64,000 nucleotides of DNA, from positions 64,501-128,500 of the forward strand of contig NZ_FQUP01000007.1 in the NCBI RefSeq assembly GCF_900129325.1, given 5' to 3'. Shown piece by piece: positions 1 through 9,060 of this stretch (its first letter is position 1; each line of letters starts with the position of its first letter). The stretch comes from Kaistia soli DSM 19436 (GTDB lineage: Bacteria > Pseudomonadota > Alphaproteobacteria > Rhizobiales > Kaistiaceae). A program made the position numbers and the translations under genes. Under the pieces are notes generated by a model, which did no database searches, was not told the DNA's origin, and worked only from the letters and a program-made list of their open reading frames with translations.

Positions 1-510
1 ACGCGGCTGCGTGTTCTCGCTCGCATTTTGCGGGCGGTGGGCGGCGCCATCTACGGCCCGCGCCTCGACAGCTTGGTCGAGCTTGCGTCGGCAATGACAT
101 CAGGCGTTGGGACGGTTCCTGCGCGGACACTTGCCGGAGTGACGATCGAGCGGCGGAAAGGCGAATTGCGGTTTCAGCGTGAGGCTGGCCGCGCCGGCCT
201 GCCCGAGATTCACGTTGCCGGTGCCTTCGAGGGCGTCTGGGATGGGCGCTTCATCGTGCGCATTGTGGCAGCCGAAGCGCGACTGAGGCTCGCCCCGCTC
301 GGAGACGCCGGACGGCGATCGCTTGGCGCCTGTCTCGAGGACGGATTGCCGCGCGCCATGGAAGCGAGCCCAGCGCTTTTTCAGGACGACAGGCTCATCG
401 CCGCGCCCATCCTGGGGTTCCAGGCCGCGCCAGAGCATAATATCCGTGCCGAAATGCGCTCGATCGTGCCGCTGCGCCTGCTTGATCGCAGGCGGATCGA
501 TGATCTATGA
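1..510 (+). CDS. tilS: tRNA(Ile)-lysidine synthase, C-terminal part (partial)
   Basis: The reading frame is open from base 1 and stops at 510, so the gene starts upstream of the window; about 169 C-terminal residues are visible. TilS adds lysine to C34 of tRNA-Ile(CAU) so that it reads AUA. The ATP-binding PP-loop domain would lie upstream, so the call rests on the C-terminal substrate-binding region (a 'RLAPLGDAGRRSLG'-like stretch) and on position: tilS directly precedes ftsH and glmM in many alphaproteobacteria. The 135 bases to the ftsH start hold no other gene. Confidence 0.75.
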   Translation, partial: TRLRVLARILRAVGGAIYGPRLDSLVELASAMTSGVGTVPARTLAGVTIERRKGELRFQREAGRAGLPEIHVAGAFEGVWDGRFIVRIVAAEARLRLAPLGDAGRRSLGACLEDGLPRAMEASPALFQDDRLIAAPILGFQAAPEHNIRAEMRSIVPLRLLDRRRIDDL

Positions 511-645
511 CCGGCCTCTCAACCATTCTGGCATTTTATGCATCGGCGCTGCCAGAGCTTCACTTGGCTTCCCAGGCCCGTACACCTATCTTAGCCGGTG
601 ACGAGCCGCGCCCGTGCGCAGCTCCCCGCCCTTGAAGGGACTCTT

Positions 646-2568
646 ATGAACGCGAATTTTCGCAACTTCGCCGTTTGGGTCATTATCGGCCTGCTTTTGA
701 TCGCGCTTTTCAACCTGTTCCAGAATCCGGGTCCGCGCGCAGCTGGCCAGGACATCGCCTATTCGCAGTTTCTGAATGATGTCGATTCCGGGCGGGTGAA
801 GAGCGTTGTGATCGCGGGCCAGCAGATCAGCGGCTCCTACAGCGACAATAGTGGCTTCCAGACCTTTGCCCCACAGCAGGATTCCGATCTTGTAAAGCGC
901 CTCGAGGCGAAGAGCGTCGCCATTTCGGCGAAGCCGCCGTCCGAGGCCGGCACGTCGCTGATCGGCGTGCTGATCTCCTGGTTCCCGATGTTCCTGATCC
1001 TCGCGGTCTGGATCTTCTTCATGCGCCAGATGCAGGGCGGCGCCGGCGGCAAGGCGATGGGCTTCGGCAAGTCAAAAGCCAAGCTCCTGACCGAGGCGCA
1101 TGGCCGCGTGACCTTCGATGACGTCGCCGGTGTCGACGAAGCCAAGGAAGACTTGCAGGAGATCGTCGAATTCCTGCGCGATCCGCAGAAGTATCAGCGG
1201 CTTGGCGGCCGGATTCCGCGCGGTGTGCTGCTTGTCGGCCCGCCCGGTACCGGCAAGACGCTGACGGCGCGCGCCGTCGCTGGCGAAGCCAATGTGCCGT
1301 TCTTCACGATCTCGGGTTCCGACTTTGTCGAGATGTTCGTCGGCGTCGGCGCGAGCCGCGTGCGCGACATGTTCGAGCAGGCGAAAAAGAATGCTCCTTG
1401 CATCATCTTCATCGACGAAATCGACGCCGTCGGACGCCATCGCGGCGCCGGGCTTGGCGGCGGCAATGACGAGCGTGAGCAGACGCTGAACCAGTTGCTC
1501 GTCGAGATGGATGGCTTCGAGCAGAACGAAGGCATCATCATCATCGCCGCGACCAACCGTCCCGACGTGTTGGACCCGGCGCTTCTGCGTCCCGGCCGTT
1601 TCGACCGTCAGGTGATCATCCCCAACCCGGATGTCGTCGGCCGCGAGAAGATCCTGAAGGTGCATGCCCGCAAGGTTCCGATGTCACCCGACGTCGACCT
1701 GAAGACGCTGGCCCGCGGCACCCCCGGGTTCTCCGGCGCCGACCTGATGAACCTCGTCAACGAGGCGGCGCTGATGGCGGCCCGGCGCAACAAGCGCATG
1801 GTCACCATGCGCGAGTTCGAGGATTCGAAGGACAAGGTGATGATGGGCGCCGAGCGGCGTTCGCTGGTCATGACCGAGGACGAGAAGCGCCTGACCGCCT
1901 ATCACGAGGCCGGTCATGCGATCGTCGCACTCAACGTCCCCGCGACCGATCCGGTCCACAAGGCGACGATTATCCCGCGCGGCCGTGCGCTCGGCATGGT
2001 CATGCAGCTGCCCGAACGCGACAAGCTGTCGATGAGCTACGAGCAGATGACGTCGCGCCTTGCTATTATGATGGGCGGCCGCATCGCCGAGGAAGTCACC
2101 TTCGGCAAGGACAAGGTCACGTCGGGCGCCGCGTCCGACATCGAGCAGGCGACGCGCCTTGCCCGAGCCATGGTCACGCGCTGGGGCTTCTCTGAAGAAC
2201 TCGGTACCGTCGCCTATGGCGAGAACCAGGAAGAAGTGTTCCTCGGTCACTCGGTGTCGCGGACGCAGAATATTTCGGAAGAGACGGCTCGCAAGATCGA
2301 CGCCGAAGTGCGGCGGCTGGTTGAGCTTGGCCTCGACGACGCCCGCCGCATTCTTTCCGAGAAGCACGGCGATCTCGAGATCCTGGCACAGGGCCTGCTC
2401 GAATATGAATCGATGAGCGGCGACGAGATCCGGGGCCTGCTCGCCGGCAAGCCGCCGATCCGCGACACGGGCGACGATACGCCGCCCTCGCGCCCCTCGG
2501 TGGTGCCGACGACGCGCGGGCCTCGGCCGAAGGGTGACACCGGACTGGAGCCGCAGCCGCAGTCCTGA
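646..2568 (+). CDS. ftsH: ATP-dependent zinc metalloprotease FtsH
   Basis: Membrane-anchored AAA+ protease that degrades misfolded membrane proteins and regulatory substrates such as LpxC or sigma-32. Membrane segments lie near residues 8-25 and 104-126 and enclose a small periplasmic domain. The AAA domain has Walker A GPPGTGKT (198-205), Walker B IIFIDEID (253-260) and the second region of homology near 304-320. The zinc site HEAGH is at 420-424. The ATG at 646 is chosen because the protein then begins MNANFRNF, the usual alphaproteobacterial start, with GAAGGGA about 6 bases upstream; an in-frame GTG at 598 would add 16 unsupported residues. It is 640 aa, normal for the family. Followed by a strong terminator. 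Confidence 0.97.
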   Translation: MNANFRNFAVWVIIGLLLIALFNLFQNPGPRAAGQDIAYSQFLNDVDSGRVKSVVIAGQQISGSYSDNSGFQTFAPQQDSDLVKRLEAKSVAISAKPPSEAGTSLIGVLISWFPMFLILAVWIFFMRQMQGGAGGKAMGFGKSKAKLLTEAHGRVTFDDVAGVDEAKEDLQEIVEFLRDPQKYQRLGGRIPRGVLLVGPPGTGKTLTARAVAGEANVPFFTISGSDFVEMFVGVGASRVRDMFEQAKKNAPCIIFIDEIDAVGRHRGAGLGGGNDEREQTLNQLLVEMDGFEQNEGIIIIAATNRPDVLDPALLRPGRFDRQVIIPNPDVVGREKILKVHARKVPMSPDVDLKTLARGTPGFSGADLMNLVNEAALMAARRNKRMVTMREFEDSKDKVMMGAERRSLVMTEDEKRLTAYHEAGHAIVALNVPATDPVHKATIIPRGRALGMVMQLPERDKLSMSYEQMTSRLAIMMGGRIAEEVTFGKDKVTSGAASDIEQATRLARAMVTRWGFSEELGTVAYGENQEEVFLGHSVSRTQNISEETARKIDAEVRRLVELGLDDARRILSEKHGDLEILAQGLLEYESMSGDEIRGLLAGKPPIRDTGDDTPPSRPSVVPTTRGPRPKGDTGLEPQPQS

Positions 2569-2590
2569 TCGAATTGTTTGCCACGCAATA

Positions 2591-2618
2591 GGGCGGCCTT
2601 CGGGCCGCCCTTTTTGTT
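2591..2618 (+). terminator. Rho-independent terminator after ftsH
   Basis: GGGCGGCC, loop TTCG, GGCCGCCC, then TTTTTGTTT: a perfect 8-bp GC stem with a UUCG tetraloop and a U-tract, 22 bases after the ftsH stop. It separates ftsH from glmM. Confidence 0.92.
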
Positions 2619-2736
2619 TGTGCATTCTTTTATCCGAGGGCGTGGCGACGATGTAACCGTCGCTCATCAATTTTGAACGGTATTCGCCTAGTGTTCGGAC
2701 TATGAAGGTCCGCATGCGAAAAGACGGATGGCAGTG

Positions 2737-4083
2737 ATGGCGCGCAAGCTCTTCGGTACAGACGGCATTCGGGGCAAGGCCAATGCTTTCCCGATAACGC
2801 CGCAGATGGCGCTACAGGTCGGCATTGCAGCCGGCATTGCCTTCCGCAACGGTTCGCATCGCCATCGTGTCGTGATCGGCAAGGATACCCGCCTCTCGGG
2901 CTACATGATCGAGCCGGCGCTGACCGCCGGCTTCACGGCTGCCGGCATGGACGTGTTCCTGCTCGGGCCGATGCCGACGCCGGCCGTCGCGATGCTGACG
3001 CGCTCGCTCAGGGCCGACCTCGGCGTCATGATCTCGGCCTCGCACAATCCCTATGAGGACAATGGCATCAAGCTGTTCGGCCCGGACGGCTACAAGCTTT
3101 CCGACGAAGCCGAGGCACGGATCGAGGCGCTGATAGAGGAGGATCTGTCTGGCCGCCTCGCCGCATCCGGCGATCTCGGACGCGCCAAGCGTATCGATGG
3201 CGCTCGCGAGCGCTACGTGGAATTCGCCAAGCGGACGTTGCCAAAATCGCTTGATCTCTCAGGCCTAAGGATCGTCATCGATTCAGCCAATGGCGCTGCT
3301 TACAAGGTGGCGCCGGAAGCGCTGTGGGAACTTGGCGCTGAAGTGATTTCGATTGGCGACAAGCCCGATGGGCTCAATATCAACCGCGATGTCGGCTCGA
3401 CGGCGACGGATGCGCTGAGGCGCAAAGTCCACGAGGTACGTGCGGATATCGGCATCGCGCTCGACGGCGATGCTGATCGCGTGATCCTGATCGACGAGCG
3501 CGGCGAGATCGTTGACGGCGATCAGCTCATGGCGGTGGTTGCTGCTTCCTGGGCTGAGGAGGGAAAGCTCTCGAAGCCCGGCATCGTCGCCACGATCATG
3601 TCCAATCTCGGCCTTGAGCGTTATCTCGGTTCGCTTGGCCTGTCGCTTGCCCGCACCAAGGTCGGCGACCGCTATGTCGTCGAACATATGCGCAGCCACG
3701 GCTTCAATGTCGGCGGCGAGCAATCGGGCCATCTGATCCTCTCGGATTTCTCGACGACGGGCGATGGTCTCGTCTCGGCCCTGCAGATCCTCGCAGTGGT
3801 GCGGCAAACCGGCAAGCCGGTGAGCGAGGTCTGTCGCCGCTTCGAGCCGGTGCCGCAGATCCTCAAGAACGTCCGCTTCGGCGGTGGCAAGCCGCTCGAT
3901 ACCGCAAGCGTCAAGGCGGCGATCGCCGAGGGCGAGGCACGCTTGTCCGGCTCCGGCCGTCTGGTGATCCGCCCGTCCGGCACGGAGCCGCTCATCCGCG
4001 TCATGGCGGAAGGCGATGACGAGACGGTCGTCACCTCGGTCGTCGACGATATCTGTGTCGCGCTGAAGCAGGTGGCAGCGTAG
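2737..4083 (+). CDS. glmM: Phosphoglucosamine mutase
   Basis: Interconverts glucosamine-6-phosphate and glucosamine-1-phosphate on the route to UDP-GlcNAc for peptidoglycan and LPS. The four-domain alpha-D-phosphohexomutase fold is visible: N-terminal FGTDGIRG, catalytic phosphoserine loop ISASHNP (Ser about 102), metal loop DGDADR near 242-247, sugar loop GGEQSGH, and phosphate loop RPSGTEP near the C-terminus. Length is 448 aa. Two in-frame ATGs exist, 2728 and 2737; the second gives the usual [10 protein letters not shown] start and better spacing from AAGACGG. It lies downstream of the ftsH terminator, so it probably has its own promoter. Confidence 0.97.
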   Translation: MARKLFGTDGIRGKANAFPITPQMALQVGIAAGIAFRNGSHRHRVVIGKDTRLSGYMIEPALTAGFTAAGMDVFLLGPMPTPAVAMLTRSLRADLGVMISASHNPYEDNGIKLFGPDGYKLSDEAEARIEALIEEDLSGRLAASGDLGRAKRIDGARERYVEFAKRTLPKSLDLSGLRIVIDSANGAAYKVAPEALWELGAEVISIGDKPDGLNINRDVGSTATDALRRKVHEVRADIGIALDGDADRVILIDERGEIVDGDQLMAVVAASWAEEGKLSKPGIVATIMSNLGLERYLGSLGLSLARTKVGDRYVVEHMRSHGFNVGGEQSGHLILSDFSTTGDGLVSALQILAVVRQTGKPVSEVCRRFEPVPQILKNVRFGGGKPLDTASVKAAIAEGEARLSGSGRLVIRPSGTEPLIRVMAEGDDETVVTSVVDDICVALKQVAA

Positions 4084-4098
4084 CCCGCCCACACCGTC

Positions 4099-4662
4099 CT
4101 AGAAGGTCGGTGGCGTGCAGGCGGAGACGAGTTCGAGTTCGCCTTCGCCGATATTTTTGAAGGCGTGCGGCTGGCGGCTGTCGAAGAAATAAGCGTCACC
4201 TGGACCAAGCTCATAGCGGGCGCCGGCGACCTCCAGCAGCATGCGGCCGCGGATGACGAGGCCGGCTTCCTCGCCCTGATGCGACAGCATGGCCTTGCCG
4301 CTCTCGGCGCCCGGCCGATAGCGCTCATGGATCATCTGCAGCGCGCGGCCTTCGAGATTGGCGCCGACCTGGCGGAAGGAGATCGGACCTCCTGCAATCT
4401 CTTTCAACTCGTCAGCGCGAAACACCACCTGCTCGCGATCACCAGGCGGCCCGGCAAAGAACTCTCCAAGGCTGATCGGGATGCCTGCCAGAATCTGCCG
4501 GAGACCCGAGACCGAGGGGCTGATGCGGTTGGCCTCGACCATCGACACGGTCGCATTGGAGACGCCGGCGCGCTTGGCCAGGGCGCGCTGCGAGAGCCCC
4601 TGCTTGAGGCGCAGATCGCGCAGGCGGGCGCCAACATCGATGTCAAAATGCGTGGCGTTCAT
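4099..4662 (-). CDS. XRE-family regulator with C-terminal cupin domain
   Basis: A 187-residue repressor/activator: an N-terminal helix-turn-helix (about 11-65, containing LSQRALAKRAGVSNATVSMV) joined to a small-molecule-binding cupin barrel (about 105-183), the PuuR-like arrangement. It is transcribed away from the transaminase/pyrimidine block that begins at 4785, so it is the likely local regulator, possibly sensing an amino acid or semialdehyde; the ligand is inferred, not seen. A perfect inverted repeat touches its start codon and no Shine-Dalgarno is visible, which suggests autoregulation and perhaps a leaderless mRNA. Convergent with glmM, 15 bases apart. Confidence 0.88.
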   Translation of the reverse strand: MNATHFDIDVGARLRDLRLKQGLSQRALAKRAGVSNATVSMVEANRISPSVSGLRQILAGIPISLGEFFAGPPGDREQVVFRADELKEIAGGPISFRQVGANLEGRALQMIHERYRPGAESGKAMLSHQGEEAGLVIRGRMLLEVAGARYELGPGDAYFFDSRQPHAFKNIGEGELELVSACTPPTF

Positions 4663-4682
4663 GTGTTCAATATAAAGAACAC
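4663..4682. promoter_or_regulatory. Candidate operator of the XRE-cupin regulator
   Basis: GTGTTC-N8-GAACAC is a perfect 6-bp inverted repeat with an AT-rich spacer, immediately upstream of the regulator's start codon (4662, minus strand). On the minus strand TATATT inside the spacer could be a -10 element with TTGCGG 17 bases further upstream. That would place transcription start at or next to the ATG. A protein bound here would block its own gene and sit about 20-70 bases from the divergent transaminase promoter. Confidence 0.6.
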
Positions 4683-4701
4683 TCTTAACGTCCGCAACGA
4701 A

Positions 4702-4730
4702 TTGACCGGCTTTTCTGGCGGGCCTACGTT
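4702..4730 (+). promoter_or_regulatory. Possible promoter of the pyrimidine catabolic operon
   Basis: TTGACC (4702-4707), a 17-base spacer, then TACGTT (4725-4730). The -35 matches sigma-70 at five of six positions, the -10 only at three. It lies 20 bases from the inverted repeat at 4663-4682 and 54 bases before the transaminase start. Pattern-based only. Confidence 0.4.
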
Positions 4731-4784
4731 CAGGAAAATGACCGGTCGAACCGTTCCGCCCGGCATCCCGGAGACCTTTTCAAC

Positions 4785-6107
4785 ATGACTGCGCCCGTCC
4801 GTCCTAACAATCTTGAAGCCTTCTGGATGCCGTTCACCGCGAATAGGCAGTTCAAGCAGAACCCGCGCATGCTGGTTGGCGCGAAGGACATGTACTACAC
4901 CTCGGCCGACGGACGGCAGATCCTGGACGGCACGGCCGGCCTCTGGTGCGTCAATGCCGGCCATGGTCGGGCGAAGATCGTCGAGGCGGTTTCGGCGCAG
5001 GTGGCTGAGCTGGATTACGCGCCGGCCTTCCAGATGGGCCATCCGAAAGCCTTCGAGCTTGCGGCGCGCCTCGCCGGCATGATGCCGTCGCCGCTCGACC
5101 ATGTGTTCTTCACCAATTCGGGTTCGGAATCGGTCGATACGGCACTCAAGATCGCGCTCGCCTATCATCGCGCCCGCGGCAAGGGCTCGAAGTTCCGTTT
5201 GCTCGGCCGCGAGCGCGGCTATCACGGCGTCGGCTTCGGCGGCATCTCGGTCGGCGGCATTTCGGGCAACCGCAAGACGTTCGGCACGCTGCTCACGGGT
5301 GTCGACCACATCCGTCACACGCACGATCTCGAGCGTAACGCCTTCACGCGTGGCGAGCCGGAATATGGCGCCGAATTTGCCGACGATCTCGAAAAGGTCA
5401 TCGCGCTGCATGACGCCTCCAACATCGCGGCCCTGATCGTCGAGCCGGTCGCCGGCTCTACGGGCGTGCTGCTTCCGCCGAAGGGGTACCTCAAGCGCCT
5501 CCGCGAAATCTGCGACAAGCACGACATCCTGCTGATCTTCGACGAGGTCATCACCGGCTTCGGCCGCCTCGGCACGCCGTTCGCCGTCGATTATTTCGAT
5601 GTCGTCCCGGACATGGTCTGCACGGCCAAGGGCATCACCTCGGGCGTGGTGCCGATGGGCGCGGTGTTCGCCTCCAAGAAGATCTACGACACCTTCATGG
5701 ACGCGCCGGAAAACACGATCGAGTTGTTCCACGGCTATACCTATTCGGCGCATCCGGTCGCCTGCGCCGCAGCGCTGGCGACGCTCGACATCTATGCCGA
5801 GGAGGGGCTGCTCACCCGCGCGGCCGAGCTTTCCGACTACTGGGCCGATGCACTTCACAGCCTCAAGGGCCTGCCGCATGTCATCGACATCCGCAATCTC
5901 GGCCTGATCGGCGCGATCGAGCTGGAGCCGATCGCAGGCAGCCCGACCAAGCGCGCCTTCTCGATCTTCCTCAAGGCGTTCGAGAGCAACCTGATGATCC
6001 GCACGACCGGCGACATCATCGCGCTGTCGCCGCCGCTGATCATCGAGAAGACGCATATCGACCAGATCTTCGAGACGCTCGGCCGTCTCCTGAAGCAGGC
6101 CGACTGA
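4785..6107 (+). CDS. Omega-amino acid (beta-alanine)--pyruvate transaminase
   Basis: Class-III PLP aminotransferase of 440 aa. Visible marks: FTNSGSESVDTALK (about 109-122, cofactor phosphate binding), YHG (145-147), IFDEVITGFGR (251-261, Asp to the pyridine nitrogen) and TAKGITSG with Schiff-base lysine K282. Family knowledge: close relatives move the amino group of beta-alanine or omega-amines to pyruvate, giving malonate semialdehyde and alanine. The context fits, because the next gene is an mmsA-type dehydrogenase and beta-ureidopropionase plus dihydropyrimidinase follow. GGAG lies 11 bases before the ATG. Substrate assignment is contextual. Confidence 0.9.
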   Translation: MTAPVRPNNLEAFWMPFTANRQFKQNPRMLVGAKDMYYTSADGRQILDGTAGLWCVNAGHGRAKIVEAVSAQVAELDYAPAFQMGHPKAFELAARLAGMMPSPLDHVFFTNSGSESVDTALKIALAYHRARGKGSKFRLLGRERGYHGVGFGGISVGGISGNRKTFGTLLTGVDHIRHTHDLERNAFTRGEPEYGAEFADDLEKVIALHDASNIAALIVEPVAGSTGVLLPPKGYLKRLREICDKHDILLIFDEVITGFGRLGTPFAVDYFDVVPDMVCTAKGITSGVVPMGAVFASKKIYDTFMDAPENTIELFHGYTYSAHPVACAAALATLDIYAEEGLLTRAAELSDYWADALHSLKGLPHVIDIRNLGLIGAIELEPIAGSPTKRAFSIFLKAFESNLMIRTTGDIIALSPPLIIEKTHIDQIFETLGRLLKQAD

Positions 6108-6128
6108 CGGGAAGGGGAGGAGCCCAGC

Positions 6129-7622
6129 ATGGACAGGATCGCCAATCTCGTCGGTGGCAAGAAGCTGCCCTCGACCTCGGCCCGCACGGCGCCGATCTTC
6201 AATCCGGCGACCGGCGAGCAGATCGCCGAACTACCGCTCTCGACAGCGGCTGAACTTGACGCGGCGGTGGCTGTCGCCAAGGCGGCATTCCCGGCCTGGG
6301 CCGAAACGACGCCGCTGAAGCGCGCGCGCGTGATGTTCCGCTTCAAGGATCTCCTGGAGCAGAACGCCGACCGCATCGCTCGTGCGATTTCATCCGAGCA
6401 TGGCAAGACGCATGACGATGCGCTCGGCGAAGTGCAGCGCGGCCTCGAAGTGGTCGAGTTCGCCTGCGGCATCCCGCATCTCCTGAAGGGCGAATATTCG
6501 AAGAATGTCGGCCCTTCGATCGACAGCTATTCCGATCGCCAACCGCTCGGCGTCGTTGCCGGCATCACGCCGTTCAACTTTCCCTGCATGGTGCCGCTGT
6601 GGATGTATCCGGTGGCGATCGCCGCCGGCAATTGCTTCATCCTGAAGCCGTCGGAGAAGGATCCGAGCGCGGCGATGGTGGTCGCTGAACTGCTGCACGA
6701 GGCCGGGCTGCCTGCCGGCGTGCTCAATGTCGTGCATGGCGACAAGGAGATCGTCGACGCGATCCTCGCGCATCGCGACATCAAGGCGGTCAGCTTCGTC
6801 GGCTCGACGCCGATCGCGTCCTATGTCTATGCGACGGGCACGGCGGCCGGAAAGCGCGTGCAGGCGCTCGGCGGCGCCAAGAACCACATGGTCATCATGC
6901 CCGACGCCGACATGGACAAGGCCGCCGATGCGCTGATGGGCGCGGGCTACGGCTCGGCCGGCGAGCGTTGCATGGCGGTTTCCGTGGCGGTGCCCGTCGG
7001 GGCCAGGACCGCGGATGCGCTGATCGAGGCGCTGGCGCCGCGCGTGCGCGCGCTGAAGATCGGCCCAGCTACCGACCGCGAGGCCGAGATGGGCCCGCTC
7101 GTCACGAAGCAGCATCTCGACAAGGTCGCTTCCTATATCGACAAGGGCGTCGCCGAGGGCGCGAAGCTCGTCGTCGACGGCCGCGGCTTCAAGCTGCAGG
7201 GCTATGAGGGCGGCTACTTCATCGGTGGCACGCTTTTTGATCATGTGGACAAGGAAATGACGATCTACCGCGAGGAGATCTTCGGTCCGGTCCTCTCGGT
7301 GCTGCGCGCCGGGAGCTATGACGAGGCAGTCGAGCTGATCAATGCCCATGAATTCGGCAACGGCACCGCGATCTTCACCCGCGATGGCGACGCTGCGCGC
7401 TCCTTCGCTGACAAGATCGAGGCAGGGATGGTCGGCATCAATGTGCCGATCCCGGTCCCGGTCGCCTATCATTCCTTCGGCGGCTGGAAACGGTCGATCT
7501 TCGGCGACCACGCCATCTACGGGCCGGAGGGCGTGCGCTTCTATACGCGCATCAAGACCGTCACCTCGCGCTGGCCGGATGGCATCAAGTCGGGTGCCGT
7601 GTTCAACTTCCCGACGATGTGA
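6129..7622 (+). CDS. mmsA: CoA-acylating (methyl)malonate-semialdehyde dehydrogenase
   Basis: Aldehyde dehydrogenase superfamily, 497 aa. Catalytic Cys is C281 in GSAGERCMAV. The usual general-base Glu motif (ELGGK) is replaced by GGAKNH near 248-253, which is diagnostic of the CoA-dependent MmsA/IolA group rather than a hydrolytic ALDH. The cofactor region ITPFNFPCMVPLWM (146-159) is typical. Expected reaction: malonate semialdehyde or methylmalonate semialdehyde + CoA + NAD+ to acetyl- or propionyl-CoA + CO2 + NADH. It follows the transaminase by 21 bases with a strong GGGGAGGAG site, so the two are co-transcribed and complete beta-alanine degradation. Confidence 0.94.
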   Translation: MDRIANLVGGKKLPSTSARTAPIFNPATGEQIAELPLSTAAELDAAVAVAKAAFPAWAETTPLKRARVMFRFKDLLEQNADRIARAISSEHGKTHDDALGEVQRGLEVVEFACGIPHLLKGEYSKNVGPSIDSYSDRQPLGVVAGITPFNFPCMVPLWMYPVAIAAGNCFILKPSEKDPSAAMVVAELLHEAGLPAGVLNVVHGDKEIVDAILAHRDIKAVSFVGSTPIASYVYATGTAAGKRVQALGGAKNHMVIMPDADMDKAADALMGAGYGSAGERCMAVSVAVPVGARTADALIEALAPRVRALKIGPATDREAEMGPLVTKQHLDKVASYIDKGVAEGAKLVVDGRGFKLQGYEGGYFIGGTLFDHVDKEMTIYREEIFGPVLSVLRAGSYDEAVELINAHEFGNGTAIFTRDGDAARSFADKIEAGMVGINVPIPVPVAYHSFGGWKRSIFGDHAIYGPEGVRFYTRIKTVTSRWPDGIKSGAVFNFPTM

Positions 7623-7661
7623 GGGCTTTCAACGCGACGCCTCCAAAGTCTACTCTCGACT

Positions 7662-7743
7662 TCATCCTGGGGCTTGACCCGGGGATCCAGGCTCTCGGTC
7701 ATCGAGGGAAAGTCTGGATTGCCGGGCCAGGCCCGGCAACGAC
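7662..7743. repeat. Rhizobial-type intergenic palindromic repeat, copy A
   Basis: Inverted arms around GGGCTTGACCCGGGGATCCAG and CTGGATTGCCGGGCCAGGC flank a short variable centre. The same arm sequence recurs at 58275-58377, with a diverged version at 35611-35696. This resembles the RIME-like palindromes of Rhizobiales intergenic regions. It lies inside the operon, between mmsA and the beta-ureidopropionase gene, and would form a long hairpin in the mRNA. Confidence 0.8.
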
Positions 7744-7777
7744 ACGCTGCCGACCGTCATCGAAGGACCAGAACGAT

Positions 7778-9028
7778 ATGACCGCCCCGACCGACAACCT
7801 CCGCATCAATGGCGAGCGCCTGTGGGACAGCCTGATGGAGATGGCGAAGATCGGGCCGGGGCTCAGGGGCGGCAACAACCGCCAGACGCTGACCGACGCC
7901 GATGCCGAAGGGCGAAAGCTCTTCGAGGGCTGGTGCGAGGCCGCCGGGCTCACGATGGGTGTCGACAAGATGGGCACCATGTTCATGACGCGGCCGGGCA
8001 CGGATCCGGCGGCGCTGCCGGTTTATGTCGGCTCGCATCTCGACACGCAGCCGACTGGCGGCAAGTTCGACGGCGTCCTCGGCGTGCTCTCGGCGCTCGA
8101 AGTGGTGCGCAGCCTCAATGATCTCGGCATCAAGACGAAGCATCCTATTGTCGTTACCAACTGGGCGAACGAGGAGGGAGCGCGTTTCGCGCCGGCCATG
8201 CTCGCGTCGGGCGTGTTCGCCGGCCAGCTGACACTCGATTATGCCTATGGCCGCAAGGATCCCGAGGGCAAGACCTATGGCGAGGAGCTGAAGCGCATCG
8301 GCTGGGTCGGCGATGAAGAGGTCGGCGCGCGCAAGATGCACGCCTATCTCGAATATCATATCGAGCAGGGGCCGATCCTCGAGGCCAGCGAGAAGCAGAT
8401 CGGCGTCGTAACACACTGCCAGGGCCTCTGGTGGCTGGAGGTGACGCTGACCGGCAAGGAGGCGCATACCGGCTCGACGCCGATGGCCATGCGTGTCAAT
8501 GCCGGGCTGGCGATGTCGCGGATCATCGAGATGGTCCAGGCGGTGGCGATGGAGAACCAGCCCGGGGCCGTTGGCGGCGTCGGGCAGGTGTTTTTCACGC
8601 CGAACTCGCGCAATGTTCTGCCCGGCAAGGTCGTGTTCACGATCGATATCCGCAGCCCCGATCAGGCGAAGCTCGATGGTATGCGCGCGCGGATCGAGGA
8701 AGAAGCGCCGCTCATCGCTGCAGAGCTCGGCGTCGGCTGCTCAATCGAGCCGGTCGGCCATTTCGATCCGGTGACCTTCGATCCGACGCTGGTCGCACGC
8801 GTACGGAACGCCGCCGAGCGGCTCGGCTACAGCCATATGGACATCATCTCGGGAGCCGGACACGACGCCTGCTGGGCCGCGAAGGTGGCGCCCGCCACCA
8901 TGGTCATGTGCCCCTGCGTCGACGGGTTGTCGCATAACGAAGACGAAAACATCACACCGCAATGGGCATCAGCCGGGGCGGACGTGCTTCTGCACGCCGT
9001 GCTCGAGACGGCCGAGATCGTCGGCTGA
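7778..9028 (+). CDS. hydC: Beta-ureidopropionase (N-carbamoyl-beta-alanine amidohydrolase), M20 family
   Basis: Zn-dependent amidohydrolase of 416 aa. It cleaves N-carbamoyl-beta-alanine to beta-alanine, CO2 and ammonia, the third step of reductive pyrimidine degradation. Metal and catalytic motifs: VGSHLDTQPTGGKFDG (84-99, His87 and Asp98), NWANEEGARFAP (128-139, Glu132/133), HIEQGP near 197 and the late GAGHDA (His ligand). Allantoate amidohydrolases and L-carbamoylases share these motifs; neighbouring dihydropyrimidinase favours the pyrimidine role. The ATG at 7778 (AAGGA about 10 bases upstream) is preferred over earlier in-frame starts that would translate the palindromic repeat. Confidence 0.9.
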   Translation: MTAPTDNLRINGERLWDSLMEMAKIGPGLRGGNNRQTLTDADAEGRKLFEGWCEAAGLTMGVDKMGTMFMTRPGTDPAALPVYVGSHLDTQPTGGKFDGVLGVLSALEVVRSLNDLGIKTKHPIVVTNWANEEGARFAPAMLASGVFAGQLTLDYAYGRKDPEGKTYGEELKRIGWVGDEEVGARKMHAYLEYHIEQGPILEASEKQIGVVTHCQGLWWLEVTLTGKEAHTGSTPMAMRVNAGLAMSRIIEMVQAVAMENQPGAVGGVGQVFFTPNSRNVLPGKVVFTIDIRSPDQAKLDGMRARIEEEAPLIAAELGVGCSIEPVGHFDPVTFDPTLVARVRNAAERLGYSHMDIISGAGHDACWAAKVAPATMVMCPCVDGLSHNEDENITPQWASAGADVLLHAVLETAEIVG

Positions 9029-9060
9029 TCCGCCTGCCAGAACCGAAGAGGGATTTGACT

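Noticed and set aside
1684-2715. 343-codon open frame antisense to ftsH
   Set aside because: High-GC codon bias leaves long antisense frames open; its translation is Arg/His-rich with no domain, and ftsH is certain.
4659-6056. 465-codon open frame antisense to the transaminase
   Set aside because: Composition (Arg/Asp/Val repeats) is typical of an antisense shadow and the sense gene is well supported.
7619-7777. N-terminal extension of beta-ureidopropionase
   Set aside because: It would translate the intergenic palindrome; the family start and Shine-Dalgarno fit 7778.
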